64,000 nucleotides of DNA from Intestinicryptomonas porci (GTDB lineage Bacteria; Verrucomicrobiota; Verrucomicrobiia; Opitutales; Intestinicryptomonadaceae). Shown piece by piece: positions 52,721 to 62,116 of this stretch (positions are counted from its first letter, which is position 1; every line of letters begins with the position of its first letter). The notes beneath the pieces are model-generated. The model did not search any database, had not been told where the DNA came from, and worked only from the letters and a program-made list of their open reading frames with translations. Both the position numbers and the translations under genes were made by a program. The stretch spans positions 170,922 to 234,921 of the forward strand of contig NZ_JALBUT010000004.1 of the NCBI RefSeq assembly GCF_033971905.1, written 5' to 3'.

Positions 52721-54148
52721 ATGGTTCCAAGCGCATTCAACACATTATCACGCCAAAAAGAAGAATTAAAGCCGGCCGATGGAAAAATTTTCGGAATGTA
52801 CTGCTGCGGCCCGACAGTTTACGGACCCGCGCACATAGGCAATTTCCGCACTTTTATAATACAGGACGTCTTGCGCAGAACGCTGGAAGTCGCAGGGATA
52901 AAGGTAAAACATGTCCGCAACATTACAGACGTTGACGACAAAACTATCCGCGAAAGCCAAAAGCTCGGCATGTCCTTAAAAGACTTTACAAAAAAGTGGG
53001 AAGACAAATTTCATGAGGACTGCAAAAAGCTAAACCTCCTCCCCCCCACCGTTGAACCGCGTGCAACAGAACATATCAAAGAGCAGCTCGACATGGTTGA
53101 AACCCTCGTAAATAAAGGGCATGCCTACCCTGTTTCAGACGGCTCGGTCTATTTTAAAATATCCACCGACGAAAACTACGGCAAGCTTTCAAGGCTCGAC
53201 AAGTCTTCGCTTGCAACCCAGTCCACAAATTCCGCGGGAGACGCCAACAATGCCGACGAATACGAACGCGACAATGTTTCGGATTTCGCCCTGTGGAAAG
53301 GCAGAAAACCCGAAGACGGCGAAAATTACTGGAAATCGCCATGGGGCGAAGGTCGCCCGGGCTGGCACATAGAATGCTCCGCAATGTCGCGCAAATATCT
53401 GGGGGACACTTTCGACCTGCACGGCGGCGGAATTGACTTGTGCTTTCCGCACCACGAAAACGAAATCGCGCAAAGCGAATGCGCAACGGGAGTTTCCCCA
53501 AGCGTCCGCAAGTGGTTCCACAGCGCGCACCTCATGGTTGAAGGCGAAAAGATGTCAAAAAGTCTCGGCAATTTGTTCAGGCTCGACGACCTTTTGCAAA
53601 AAGGCTACACGCCCGCGCAAATCCGCCTTGCCCTAATATCAGGGCATTACCGCCAGCAGTTGAATTTCACTTTCAAAGGCTTGGACGACGCAAAAAGCGC
53701 GATTTCAAAGCTCGAAAAATCGCTTTCAACTTCGCTTGAAAAACTTTCAATAACAAAAGACGCTTTCTTAAAGAAAATAAAGGCGGGCGCAAAACCGGAA
53801 GGCACTGCATTCTCGCAGGCGTGGGAAACTTTGTGCGACGACATTAACGTTCCGCGCTGCCTCGGCGAAATATTTACGGCATTCGCAAAAGCCAAGGAAA
53901 CTCCGCTAATCGAAGCCGACATAGACGCGCTCGGCGCAATTTTGTACGCATTGGGGCTAAAAATTTTCGAGGAAAAACCCGAAGAAAAAATCGATGCGCC
54001 CAAGGAAATCTTGGAAATTGCAAACGCCCGCTGGGAAGCAAAAAAAGCCAAGAACTACGCGCTTGCCGACGAACTGCGCGGCAAGGCGCTTGCGGAAGGC
54101 TGGGTAATTTTGGACAAAAAAGACGGTTTCGACATAAAAAAGGCATAA
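52721..54148 (+). CDS. cysS: cysteinyl-tRNA synthetase
   Basis: Class I synthetase of 475 residues charging tRNA-Cys. Motifs: MYCCGPTVYGPAHIGNFRT (zinc Cys and HIGH box), IECSAMSRKYLG, FPHHENEIAQSE (zinc His and Glu) and the KMSKS loop GEKMSKSLGN. Length and domains are normal. A GAAAGG ribosome site precedes the ATG. It is divergent from hemB (142 bp between starts) and ispH follows after 2 bp. Confidence 0.97.
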   Translation: MVPSAFNTLSRQKEELKPADGKIFGMYCCGPTVYGPAHIGNFRTFIIQDVLRRTLEVAGIKVKHVRNITDVDDKTIRESQKLGMSLKDFTKKWEDKFHEDCKKLNLLPPTVEPRATEHIKEQLDMVETLVNKGHAYPVSDGSVYFKISTDENYGKLSRLDKSSLATQSTNSAGDANNADEYERDNVSDFALWKGRKPEDGENYWKSPWGEGRPGWHIECSAMSRKYLGDTFDLHGGGIDLCFPHHENEIAQSECATGVSPSVRKWFHSAHLMVEGEKMSKSLGNLFRLDDLLQKGYTPAQIRLALISGHYRQQLNFTFKGLDDAKSAISKLEKSLSTSLEKLSITKDAFLKKIKAGAKPEGTAFSQAWETLCDDINVPRCLGEIFTAFAKAKETPLIEADIDALGAILYALGLKIFEEKPEEKIDAPKEILEIANARWEAKKAKNYALADELRGKALAEGWVILDKKDGFDIKKA

Positions 54149-54150
54149 AA

Positions 54151-55023
54151 ATGAAAATCATAAGGGCAAAAAGCGCGGGATTTTGTTTCGGCGTTGAAAG
54201 AGCCATCGGCATAGCGCGCAAGTGCACGGACTGCGGAAGAAACAAAGTCTATACCGACGGGCCTTTGATACACAACCGCCAAATGATGGAAAGACTTGAA
54301 GAAGAAGGCATTCTGGAAATCGGCGATTACCAAAGCTCAAACGAGCTTAAAAGCGAGCTTTCCTCAAAAAAGGCTGACGACGTGCTTGTCGTCCGCGCCC
54401 ACGGCGTTTCCCCCGAACGCAGGGAATATCTGAAAAATCTGGGGCTTACCTTTAAAGACGCCACATGCCCCGACGTGGGGCGCATCGCGGGGGCGATAAA
54501 AATCCACGCCCAAAAGGGATATACAATAATCATTATGGGAGACCCAAAGCACCCCGAAGTCATAGGGCTTTTAGGGTACGCGAGCGGCAAGGGATATGTC
54601 GTAAAAAACAATGAAGACATCGACGCCCTGCCGAAGATTGAAGGGGACATCTGCCTTGTTTCGCAATCCACGATGTTCCCTGACGACTATCAGGCAATAG
54701 CGGATTACTTAAAAAAGAGATTTCCGAACTTGGAAGTTATCGACACCATTTGCGGAGCAACAAAGGAACGCCAAAAAGATGTAACCGTTCTCGCAAAGCA
54801 GGGAGCGCAAGCAATAATCGTAATTGGCGGCAGGCACTCCGCAAATACGGTAAAGCTCGCCATTATGGCAAAGCGCACAGGGCTTCCATGCTTTCACATT
54901 GAAACGCTTGCAGAGCTTAATTTGAACGAAATCAAAAAATTCGACGTTGTCGGAGTGACGGCTGGCGCGTCAACTCCCGAATTTTTAATCGACGAAGTCT
55001 GCAACGCGCTAAATAAAATTTAA
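54151..55023 (+). CDS. ispH: 4-hydroxy-3-methylbut-2-enyl diphosphate reductase
   Basis: Last enzyme of the MEP isoprenoid pathway, an iron-sulfur reductase giving IPP and DMAPP. In the 290-residue protein the cluster cysteines are Cys12 (GFCFGVERA), Cys106 (DATCPDVG) and Cys201 (DTICGATKERQ); Glu136 in HPEVIG is the proton donor. It is coupled to cysS and followed by a strong terminator. Confidence 0.97.
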   Translation: MKIIRAKSAGFCFGVERAIGIARKCTDCGRNKVYTDGPLIHNRQMMERLEEEGILEIGDYQSSNELKSELSSKKADDVLVVRAHGVSPERREYLKNLGLTFKDATCPDVGRIAGAIKIHAQKGYTIIIMGDPKHPEVIGLLGYASGKGYVVKNNEDIDALPKIEGDICLVSQSTMFPDDYQAIADYLKKRFPNLEVIDTICGATKERQKDVTVLAKQGAQAIIVIGGRHSANTVKLAIMAKRTGLPCFHIETLAELNLNEIKKFDVVGVTAGASTPEFLIDEVCNALNKI

Positions 55024-55048
55024 ATTAAAATAAATTTTGCGAAGGCAT

Positions 55049-55077
55049 GCGGAAACCTTTCGGTTTCCGCTTTTTTT
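55049..55077 (+). terminator. terminator of cysS-ispH
   Basis: Stem GCGGAAACC (55049-55057), loop TTTC, GGTTTCCGC (55062-55070), then seven T. Confidence 0.9.
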
Positions 55078-55109
55078 GCGCTTGCTCAAATTAAAAGATA
55101 CCCCAAAAG

Positions 55110-56237
55110 CTATCTTCCACCGTTTATAAATCTGAAAAATCGCGGACACATTTTGCGCAAAAGCTCCGCCGCAAAAATGCAGGCGGCAATTTGAAAGATA
55201 AGCAGAAAAACAGAAAGGATGGCATATGAAAATGTATCAATATTATGGAAAACCAAAACAAATCTCTCACATATCTTTGAAATAAAAGTATGTGAACAAT
55301 AAATAAAGAAAGAATTTCTAACAAGAGTATCGCTAATCTTTATTTTAAAGCGAGCCATAAGTCCGAAAAAAAATGGTACTCCGAAAATAAGAACATATGA
55401 ATTGTAGCTAAAATCTATATTTTTAAAAAAATGCAAATAAAGATAAACTGCGGATGAAACGGCATACATAAAAAGAAACGTATAAAAATATTTTGCCGCA
55501 AGATTTATGAAATCAATCTTTTCAATGGCAAAAAATGCTCCAATCACAAACCAAAGCGCAAGCGTATAAGCATAATAAACATGGTAAAGCAAAAGGAATG
55601 CAAATAAAATCGTGCAAAGTAAAAATCTTTTAATCCAAAAATTCACATGCTTTGAAAACAGCATGTAAAAAATAGGAGAAAACAGGTTCATTACAAAAAG
55701 ATATTTTATGTACCAAAGAGGAAGATCGCCTTTGGAATTCCAAATAAATTCAAATAGATTAAAATCCCAAAAATATGATTTTTCCGTCGCCAATCCCGAT
55801 TTTACATAGAAAATTCCCAGCGAAATCCCAAACAAGTTCCAAAAAAGGTATGGAATTAAAAGAGTTTTTAAGCGTTTTTTTATCTTTCCCGCAAATGAAA
55901 ATTTAAAAGTTTCGGCTTTTGTAGAATTGAAAAACAAAAATCCCGAAATAAAGAAAAAAGACGGCACTCCCAACGCGCCTATAATCTTTCTAATAGAAAT
56001 AAAAACTTCATTGAAGGTATATCTGTCTGCATCGAAATAAACAGCCAAGTGATAGAATACCACAAAAATAATCGCAACAGCCTTTATACTGTTTAAAATG
56101 TCAACATGAAATTTTTTACTCTCATTTCCACCGCAAGCATAGGGTTTTAAATAACCGTATGACTTTTCAGCATCAAAGAATTTTGACACCTCTTGTAAAA
56201 AAACGTTCGTTTTTTTTGAAATATTCATATTTTGCAT
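55110..56237 (-). CDS. membrane acyltransferase (acyltransferase 3 family)
   Basis: A 375-residue protein with about ten transmembrane helices. The acyltransferase-3 signature is seen in ILNSIKAVAIIFVVFYHLAVYFD (the catalytic-type His in the first helix), followed by GVPSFFFISGFLFF and RLKTLLIPYLFWNL. Members acetylate or acylate surface glycans. Residues 1-45 form a soluble N-terminal extension. Base composition is clearly richer in A and T than the flanking housekeeping genes, which together with the broken methyltransferase next to it suggests horizontal origin. Confidence 0.85.
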   Translation of the reverse strand: MQNMNISKKTNVFLQEVSKFFDAEKSYGYLKPYACGGNESKKFHVDILNSIKAVAIIFVVFYHLAVYFDADRYTFNEVFISIRKIIGALGVPSFFFISGFLFFNSTKAETFKFSFAGKIKKRLKTLLIPYLFWNLFGISLGIFYVKSGLATEKSYFWDFNLFEFIWNSKGDLPLWYIKYLFVMNLFSPIFYMLFSKHVNFWIKRFLLCTILFAFLLLYHVYYAYTLALWFVIGAFFAIEKIDFINLAAKYFYTFLFMYAVSSAVYLYLHFFKNIDFSYNSYVLIFGVPFFFGLMARFKIKISDTLVRNSFFIYCSHTFISKICERFVLVFHNIDTFSYAILSVFLLIFQIAACIFAAELLRKMCPRFFRFINGGR

Positions 56238-56459
56238 CGTAATTGGTTTAAATCCTTTTATTCCCGATATTTACATTGATTTTATTCAGATAAAAAAACG
56301 GCATTTTTTTTCGATTTTTTTCATGTAAAAAAAACGAATATTTTTACACCAAATTAAATATGTAAAAATTAGCAGAAAATACTCATATGTACAATTATTT
56401 TATTGCCTCGTAAGCCGCGAAGCATGAATTTTTATGCAATATTTCCGTTTTAGAAAATC

Positions 56460-57153
56460 CTATTTTTTCATAAGCTCAATCTGGTAAGAAAGCGAGCGCG
56501 GAGTGTCTTCATGATCTATATATTTAAATACCTTGTCCCGATAATCATCTCCTCCGATTTTTGACAGGTATTCTCCATATCTGCCCCGCATCATATTTTG
56601 AACGCCCGGAATTGAATGATCCACAAGATCTGTAATCCAAAGGCTTCCTCCTTTTTTTAAAATTGAAAATATTTTTTTAAAAGCAAATTCCCAATCTTCA
56701 TCGTCTCTTAAATGGTGCAATACGGCGCAAGCCAAAACAACATCATAAAAATTTTCTTCAAGTTTTACGCTTCGAAAATCCCCGCAAAAAAATGCGCACA
56801 TTTCCCCTTGCCAAAGCTCCTACCCTTTGTTTTGCCCTGACAAGCATATTTTCACTCAGATCCAATAAATCGCAATTTACATTAGGAGCGTATTCAAGCA
56901 ATTTAATTGTATTGTTTCCCGCTCCGCATCCAATATCCAATATATTTGAAATAGGATTTGTGGAAACAGCGGCAGCGCAAGAAATAAGCTCCATTGCCAA
57001 AGGCGCATCCACCGTAGAAATTTGCCCTGTTGCTAAATTTGAAAAACGTTCAACATCGGCATCAAAACGGGCACGAATTTCATCTATCGTTGATTTTTTG
57101 GCATAATAATCATCCATTTTTTTATGATAAGGAAAATATTTTCCAAATATCAA
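56460..57153 (-). pseudogene. SAM-dependent methyltransferase, frameshifted at a T7 run
   Basis: Two overlapping minus-strand frames make one class I methyltransferase. The first (57153-56758) holds the SAM-binding motif ILDIGCGAGNNTIKLLEYAPN and runs on to GNVRIF; the second (from about 56801 to 56460) continues with CGDFRSVKLEENFYDVVLACAVLHHLRDD and the C-terminal half. The break is at a run of seven T (minus strand, about 56787-56793); removing one T restores GNVRIFCGDFRSV. It could be a mutation, a sequencing slip or a phase-variable switch. The gene is AT-rich like the acyltransferase gene next to it; the methyl acceptor is unknown. Confidence 0.8.
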
Positions 57154-57267
57154 TTTTATTCTCCGGAAATTTAAAATCTTAAATTTTTTAACATTGGGAT
57201 TTATTTACAAAATAGATATATAAAAAAATCATAAACACATGTAAAAATGCACAAAATATATAAAAGC

Positions 57268-57301
57268 AAAAAAAACGGCGAAGAATTAAATTCTTCGCCG
57301 T
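57268..57301 (-). terminator. terminator of the GH2-malectin gene
   Basis: A 12-bp stem (57275-57286 with 57290-57301) with a 3-nt loop, followed on the minus strand by eight T. It starts 20 bp past the GH2 stop. Confidence 0.9.
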
Positions 57302-57320
57302 AAATCCGCCGTTTTAAAGA

Positions 57321-60300
57321 TTATTTCTGCGGTATTATTTCATAGCCGTTAATTCGCGGGTCGCGGCTTTCGCCGTCCTTGCGCTTTGCGCCGCCCGTAA
57401 ACTCAAGCTTTATGTAGCCGTTTTCGTCCGACTCCACATTTTTAATTTCAACAACAACCGCCTTGTTCACGCCGCCTGCGGCGCGAGCCACGTCAAAGTC
57501 TTTCAAAATGACCTTGCCGTTTGCCTTGACATCGAAAGCCGCCTTGCCTGCAACCTTGTCGCGGCTTGCTTCGGCGAAGTGCAAAACTACGGTGTACTTT
57601 TGCTTCTTGCCGGCCAAGAGGGACGTGTATTCGCTGTTGCCCCAACGCACTGTCCTATACATGTCATTGGGACCTACCGCCTTTGAGCCGTCAACGCACT
57701 GTTTCGGGTCTTCCCAAGTTCCGTCAGGCGCGACCTTGTAAAGCTTTGTGCCCAAAAGAATCACGTCTTGCGTCTGGAAGCCCACCGAACCCTTCAAAAA
57801 GCCGGGATCCTTTTCAAAAATCCTGCCGTTTTCTCCGCGGTTGTAGCCGCCGCAGTTGACTCTTGCAACCTTGCGGACTTCCAGCGGGCGCGCCTTGAAG
57901 TCGAAGCCCTTGTCTTCCCAATTCGAGACAGTGGCATTTTTGTTGTTCCTTACGATGTCGGAATCTTTAACTTCTACATTCCAACCGTCAATCATGACAA
58001 CGGGCGAATCGCCCTTTTTCATCGAGTCTTTTGCAAATCTTATTGAAACTTCTTTATCCCTCTCGCCGGGGACAAGAGAAATGTAGTTATCTGAATAAGA
58101 CACGGGCAAAATTCTCTTCTTTGATTTCTTGCCCTGAACTTGCAAGTGAATCATCAAAGCTACATTTTTAGAGGGATTGTTTAACTTCAAATCGATAATC
58201 TGTTCGTTCTTGGAAGAGCTAAGCTTTGCGTCCACCTTTATTGTTACCTTTGGCAAGTTTGCAAGTTCTTTGAACGAGCATCTTTCAAGCAATGGATAAT
58301 CGCGCAATTTGCTTGCATCTTCTGGATTTTCCTTGCTGTTGCGCCAGTAGAAATTGTCAGAAATGAGTACCTTGTTCTTTCTAAGTTCAAGCTTCAAGAA
58401 GTGAATATCCGACAATTCTCCGGGCCATTCGACCTTACCAACGATTGTCCTTGATTGCGCTTTAGCGTTGACCGTAAAATCCTTTTTGCCGGCAAGCGTG
58501 CCGTTGAAATTGTAGAAAGCGACACTGCCCTTTGCGCCGTTTAGGTCGTCTTGCAAGTGGTTTATGACTTGAATTTGACCTCCGTCGGTTTCAGTAAACT
58601 GGATGTGCTGATGTTCGCAAGCCTTTTTGACGCCAAAGAAAGAAGCGTTTGTTTCTAGGTCGTACTGGATAAGCTGCCATATAAAACTCGGCTGGGAAGG
58701 AATGCTCATCCAATACAGGACGCCTTCTGCGGGCTCAAACATTCTTGCAAGTCTTCCTTCATACATCGCCTTGTGGGTCTCATAATTCATAAGCTGAGCT
58801 TTTTGCACAAAGTCCGCAAGGTTCTTTGGCGCGCCGTAGCGTTTTTCCATAAACTCCGGATACTTCCTGCCGCCGCCGGCGCAGAAATTGTGTTCAGCCC
58901 AAGAATCGGTAATGCCGTCCCATTCCGACTTCGGGAACATTCCCTGAATGGATTCGATTGTGGGAACGGAGAAACTTCCGATTTCCGTCTTGAAAGTTTC
59001 GCGCTTGTTGTAATTGGGAGCTTCAAAATAGCGCGAGTAAACCAGCGGTGGAACCCAGTCGTAAGGTCCGCCCGAGTTATAGCCGAACAATCCGCCCGAA
59101 TTTGGCTGGTAATGGCGGTTCGGGTCGAGTTTTATGAGCTCATAGCGCACGATGTCGTCCAAATATTTCGGAGGGGTTGCCTCGTTTCTCGCGCACCAAA
59201 TTACAAGAGATGGATGGTTGCGGTAGCGCAAAATAGTGTCGGTGACATTCGCCATGTAGTTGCCCGTCCAGACGGGATTTGCGTCGTTGAACTGCCAAAA
59301 TTCCGACCAGAAAAGCATTCCATACTTGTCGCAAAGCTCGAAAATTTCGTCGCTTTGGCTCTGTCCGCCCCAGTTTCTAATCATATTGAAGTTGAGGTCG
59401 CGGTGGAGCTTCACCTGCTTTTCCAAACGGTCGTAGTCTATGCGCTTCAAGGCTTCTTCAATGCCCCAGTTGCCGCCCTTCATGAATACTCTGACGCCGT
59501 TTACGGATAGCTTGAAGTTGGGCGTTCCCTTTTCCACGCTCGGAGCGCCGTCTTCAAAGTACTTAAATTCGCGAATGCCGAAATTAAGCTTCCTTTCATC
59601 CGAAACATCATTATTGACTTCAAACGAAAGCTTCAATTCGCACAAATTTGGCTCGCCCAAACCGTTAGGCCACCAAAGTTTCAGTTTCGGACCTTTAATT
59701 TCAAGCTGAGGGAAATCCGCGGGCGTAAATTTTACAGTTTCGGTAAAATAAGGCTTAACTTCTATTTCCTTCTTGAATTTGACATCGCCGAAAGAGCCTT
59801 TTATCACGCCTTTTATCACGCCTTTTACGGGATAATCCGTAACGTTTTGCACGGGAACGTCTATGCTGACATGCGCCAAATCACGCTTTGGCAAATTGGG
59901 CAAAGTCGTTGTTATGTACGGGTCTTTTATGATGGCAGGACCTGTTGCGGAAAGAAAAACCTTGTGCCAAATGCCGCTGTTTCTGTCGCGAATGCCCGAC
60001 TGCCAGTCCCAACCGACAGAGCAGCCGAAAGTTGCGCCGTCAAGCCTGCCGACGCCGCCACAAGGACCGCCCGTAGTGCCCATAATGTGTTCGGAAGGCA
60101 CGCCTGTCGTCGGCTGCGGGGAAATCCTCACCGCTATTGTGGTTTCCTTGCCCGGATGCACGTCGTAGTTTCTCGTAATGTCGAAAATCCCGCGAATGAA
60201 CGCGCCCTGCACGGGACCGACATACTTGCCGTTAACCCAAACTCCCGCGCTGTAATTTATGCCGTTAAATTTAAGCCAAATTCTCTTGTCCTTGAAGTCT

Positions 60301-60698
60301 TCGGGTATTTTTACGGTTGTGCGATACCACCAGTCTTTTTTGCACAAGTCTTCGGGTATTTTTTCAGGGCGGTTGTTTTCGTCATAGAGAGGTTCGGGAT
60401 AAACCTTATTGTTCACCAAAGTCGTAAGCACGGTTCCGGGCACCGTTGCCTTGTACCAGTTGTCGGTCTTGAAGTCCCCCTTTGAGACTGAACGACCTTC
60501 TTCGGGCAACTTGCCCGACCCCTGCCGATACCAGCCTTCAATCTTTGCTTGTTTTTCGATAATTGTTGCGTCCTGCATCTGCCAGCCCGACGACAATTCA
60601 ATTTGGTTTAGATTTTGAGCAGACAGCGGAGCCGCAAACAACGCAAACAAGCCCGCAAGCACTCCCATTTTCCCTTTTAATTTTTTGATTTCCATCAT
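57321..60698 (-). CDS. exported GH2 enzyme with C-terminal malectin domain
   Basis: A 1125-residue secreted enzyme. Signal peptide about 1-27 (MGVLAGLFALFAAPLSAQ), GH2 sugar-binding domain with WVNGKYVGPVQGAFIRGIFD, Ig-like domain, then a TIM barrel with acid/base Glu near 505 (WCARNEATPP) and probable nucleophile Glu near 571 (FKTEIGSFSVPT). The stretch SVGWDWQSGIRDRNSGIW resembles exo-beta-glucosaminidase and mannosylglycoprotein endo-beta-mannosidase members of GH2, so GlcN, GlcNAc or mannose linkages are likely targets. Residues from about 945 form a malectin-like carbohydrate-binding domain (RVNCGGYNRGENGRIF to DPRINGYEII). No Shine-Dalgarno sequence at the start; the leader carries a tiny reading frame with a strong one. 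Confidence 0.88.
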   Translation of the reverse strand: MMEIKKLKGKMGVLAGLFALFAAPLSAQNLNQIELSSGWQMQDATIIEKQAKIEGWYRQGSGKLPEEGRSVSKGDFKTDNWYKATVPGTVLTTLVNNKVYPEPLYDENNRPEKIPEDLCKKDWWYRTTVKIPEDFKDKRIWLKFNGINYSAGVWVNGKYVGPVQGAFIRGIFDITRNYDVHPGKETTIAVRISPQPTTGVPSEHIMGTTGGPCGGVGRLDGATFGCSVGWDWQSGIRDRNSGIWHKVFLSATGPAIIKDPYITTTLPNLPKRDLAHVSIDVPVQNVTDYPVKGVIKGVIKGSFGDVKFKKEIEVKPYFTETVKFTPADFPQLEIKGPKLKLWWPNGLGEPNLCELKLSFEVNNDVSDERKLNFGIREFKYFEDGAPSVEKGTPNFKLSVNGVRVFMKGGNWGIEEALKRIDYDRLEKQVKLHRDLNFNMIRNWGGQSQSDEIFELCDKYGMLFWSEFWQFNDANPVWTGNYMANVTDTILRYRNHPSLVIWCARNEATPPKYLDDIVRYELIKLDPNRHYQPNSGGLFGYNSGGPYDWVPPLVYSRYFEAPNYNKRETFKTEIGSFSVPTIESIQGMFPKSEWDGITDSWAEHNFCAGGGRKYPEFMEKRYGAPKNLADFVQKAQLMNYETHKAMYEGRLARMFEPAEGVLYWMSIPSQPSFIWQLIQYDLETNASFFGVKKACEHQHIQFTETDGGQIQVINHLQDDLNGAKGSVAFYNFNGTLAGKKDFTVNAKAQSRTIVGKVEWPGELSDIHFLKLELRKNKVLISDNFYWRNSKENPEDASKLRDYPLLERCSFKELANLPKVTIKVDAKLSSSKNEQIIDLKLNNPSKNVALMIHLQVQGKKSKKRILPVSYSDNYISLVPGERDKEVSIRFAKDSMKKGDSPVVMIDGWNVEVKDSDIVRNNKNATVSNWEDKGFDFKARPLEVRKVARVNCGGYNRGENGRIFEKDPGFLKGSVGFQTQDVILLGTKLYKVAPDGTWEDPKQCVDGSKAVGPNDMYRTVRWGNSEYTSLLAGKKQKYTVVLHFAEASRDKVAGKAAFDVKANGKVILKDFDVARAAGGVNKAVVVEIKNVESDENGYIKLEFTGGAKRKDGESRDPRINGYEIIPQK
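59797..59829. repeat. 12-bp tandem repeat inside the GH2-malectin gene
   Basis: CCTTTTATCACG occurs twice in direct succession with a third partial copy, encoding KGVIKGVIKG on the minus strand. It keeps the frame and adds one short repeat in a beta-rich linker. Confidence 0.8.
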
Positions 60699-60741
60699 TT
60701 AAGTTATACAGTTGATTTTAAAAAAATATATTTTTAAGTTA

Positions 60742-60773
60742 TCATATAAAAAAATCAAACATAAAAATCCTCC
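60742..60773 (-). other. possible leader peptide frame (MFDFFI) with strong ribosome site
   Basis: On the minus strand GGAGG (60773-60769) lies 6 nt before an ATG (60762) that opens a 6-codon frame MFDFFI ending in TGA. It is in the leader of the GH2-malectin gene, whose own start has no such site. Strong initiation on a tiny Phe-rich frame could regulate the gene below or be chance. Confidence 0.3.
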
Positions 60774-60818
60774 AAATTGCAAAAATTAATCTGCAAAACA
60801 GGTCCGAAAGCAAATTAT

Positions 60819-60834
60819 GTTTTATATATAAAAC
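60819..60834. promoter_or_regulatory. 16-bp perfect palindrome in the GH2 upstream region
   Basis: GTTTTATATATAAAAC is a perfect dyad without a spacer, between the lipoprotein gene stop and the GH2-malectin leader. It may be an operator or an AT-rich promoter element; no second copy was found. Confidence 0.35.
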
Positions 60835-60838
60835 AAAG

Positions 60839-61036
60839 TCAATATTGGCGCGGAGCATTCGTGGTCATTCCCGGAATTCCGCCTTCCCAGCTTGCGGGTC
60901 TTCCAAAAGAAGTTTGCGACTTGGTTCCCCTGTCCCTGCTCGGTTTTTGACGCTGAGTCTCAACATTGTTGCAGGCGCAAAGAAGCGAAGTTAAAGCCAA
61001 TGCAAAAAACAAATAAAATATTTTTTTAAAGTTCAT
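60839..61036 (-). CDS. small lipoprotein
   Basis: A 65-residue protein with a lipoprotein signal: basic start, hydrophobic core FYLFFALALTSLL and lipobox LCAC with the lipidated Cys at 22. The mature part is 44 residues, polar and rich in Arg, Ser, Thr and Gly, without a recognised domain. It lies between the coiled-coil protein gene and the GH2 gene on the same strand, with a terminator hairpin separating it from the former. Confidence 0.6.
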   Translation of the reverse strand: MNFKKIFYLFFALALTSLLCACNNVETQRQKPSRDRGTKSQTSFGRPASWEGGIPGMTTNAPRQY

Positions 61037-61104
61037 AGTCGTAATAATTTTATATTCAAAGAATAAATACTTATTTTAACATTCGGGCAAGATTTAAAAG
61101 ACAC

Positions 61105-61135
61105 AAAAAAAGCGCGTTTTTTAACGCGCTTTTTT
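61105..61135. terminator. terminator of the coiled-coil protein gene
   Basis: Stem AGCGCGTT (61111-61118) with AACGCGCT (61123-61130), preceded by an A run and followed by a T run; on the minus strand it lies just past the stop at 61151. Confidence 0.85.
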
Positions 61136-61150
61136 GAAATCAAAAACGAA

Positions 61151-62116
61151 TTATTCTTCTTCGGCTTCTTCTGCTTCCGCAGGTTCTGCCTTTGGAGCTT
61201 CTGCTTTCGGAGCGGCTTCTTCAGCCTTCTTTTCTTCAATGTTAACAACCTTTACAAGCTCCAACACGTCTTGCGCTTCGATTGTTTCGGGCAAGCCTTT
61301 TCTCGGGCTGAATTCAAGAATCGCAAATTCTTCGCCGGCTTTCAAAACCTTAGCGTTTGCAATCAAAACACCCTTGTTTGCCAAATTGATTTTCTGCCCG
61401 TCAGCCAACTGGTCCTTTTTGCCCTTGTTGATTGTGAGAATGTTGTCGGACTGGGAAACATTCGTAACAACTGCCGTCTGACCTTCGCCGACATAAGGAA
61501 CAATGTACTTCTTTGTTATCTTTTTCTTGCCCGCTTCCAAATCAATGTCTTCGTAAGTAACGACTTCTGCCAAATCAAGAATCTTAGCCTTTTCGGAAGC
61601 AACTTCCAAATCTTTCTTAACCTGGTTTAGCTGGTTTTTCAAAACAGTGTTTTCCTGCTTCAAAGAATCTATTTGAGTATTGTCAACCTGAACATTCTTC
61701 GCCGCAACCAACTCCTTCTTGAGCTGTTCTATAAAGGCTTCTTTCTGGCTTACGCTCTTTTGAGAATCTTCCAAAGAAATTTTTGTTTTGCGCAAATCGT
61801 TTGAAAGCTTTACTTTTTCGTTGTTCAAGCGAACATTTTGATTGCGTTCGCTTTCAAGTTCTCCCGCCAAAGACTTGGCTTTCTGCGTTTGTGTGTCGAG
61901 AGAAGCTTTTGTCGCCTTCAAATCCTTGTCAAGCTTGCTTTTCTCGGCAAGGATGCCGGGAACTTGGGCGGATTTCGCAAGAAGAGTGTCGCCTTGGACA
62001 CCCTGCATGTCGGCATTTGCCTGCTTTATTTGACCTTTTACATTAAACCACATCCAGACGCATGCGATTGCGCCGAGAATAGCTGCGAGACGGAGTACTA
62101 ACGATAATTTTTTCAT
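61151..62116 (-). CDS. membrane-anchored coiled-coil protein with acidic tail
   Basis: A 321-residue protein of unknown function. One N-terminal transmembrane helix (about 6-25) is followed by a long coiled coil (about 28-180, rich in Lys, Glu, Leu, Gln with heptad spacing), a beta-rich domain of about 100 residues (YIVPYVGEGQTAVVTNVSQSDN to FSPRKGLPETIEAQDVLELV) and a tail of Glu, Ala, Lys and Pro (EEAAPKAEAPKAEPAEAEE). The layout suggests a periplasmic spacer or envelope scaffold. It has its own terminator; its upstream region is 256 bp. Confidence 0.75.
   Translation of the reverse strand: MKKLSLVLRLAAILGAIACVWMWFNVKGQIKQANADMQGVQGDTLLAKSAQVPGILAEKSKLDKDLKATKASLDTQTQKAKSLAGELESERNQNVRLNNEKVKLSNDLRKTKISLEDSQKSVSQKEAFIEQLKKELVAAKNVQVDNTQIDSLKQENTVLKNQLNQVKKDLEVASEKAKILDLAEVVTYEDIDLEAGKKKITKKYIVPYVGEGQTAVVTNVSQSDNILTINKGKKDQLADGQKINLANKGVLIANAKVLKAGEEFAILEFSPRKGLPETIEAQDVLELVKVVNIEEKKAEEAAPKAEAPKAEPAEAEEAEEE

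Noticed and set aside
56780..56801. Programmed -1 frameshift in the methyltransferase
   Set aside because: The run does form a U UUU UUG heptamer, but the downstream frame needs a +1 (or -2) shift, not -1.
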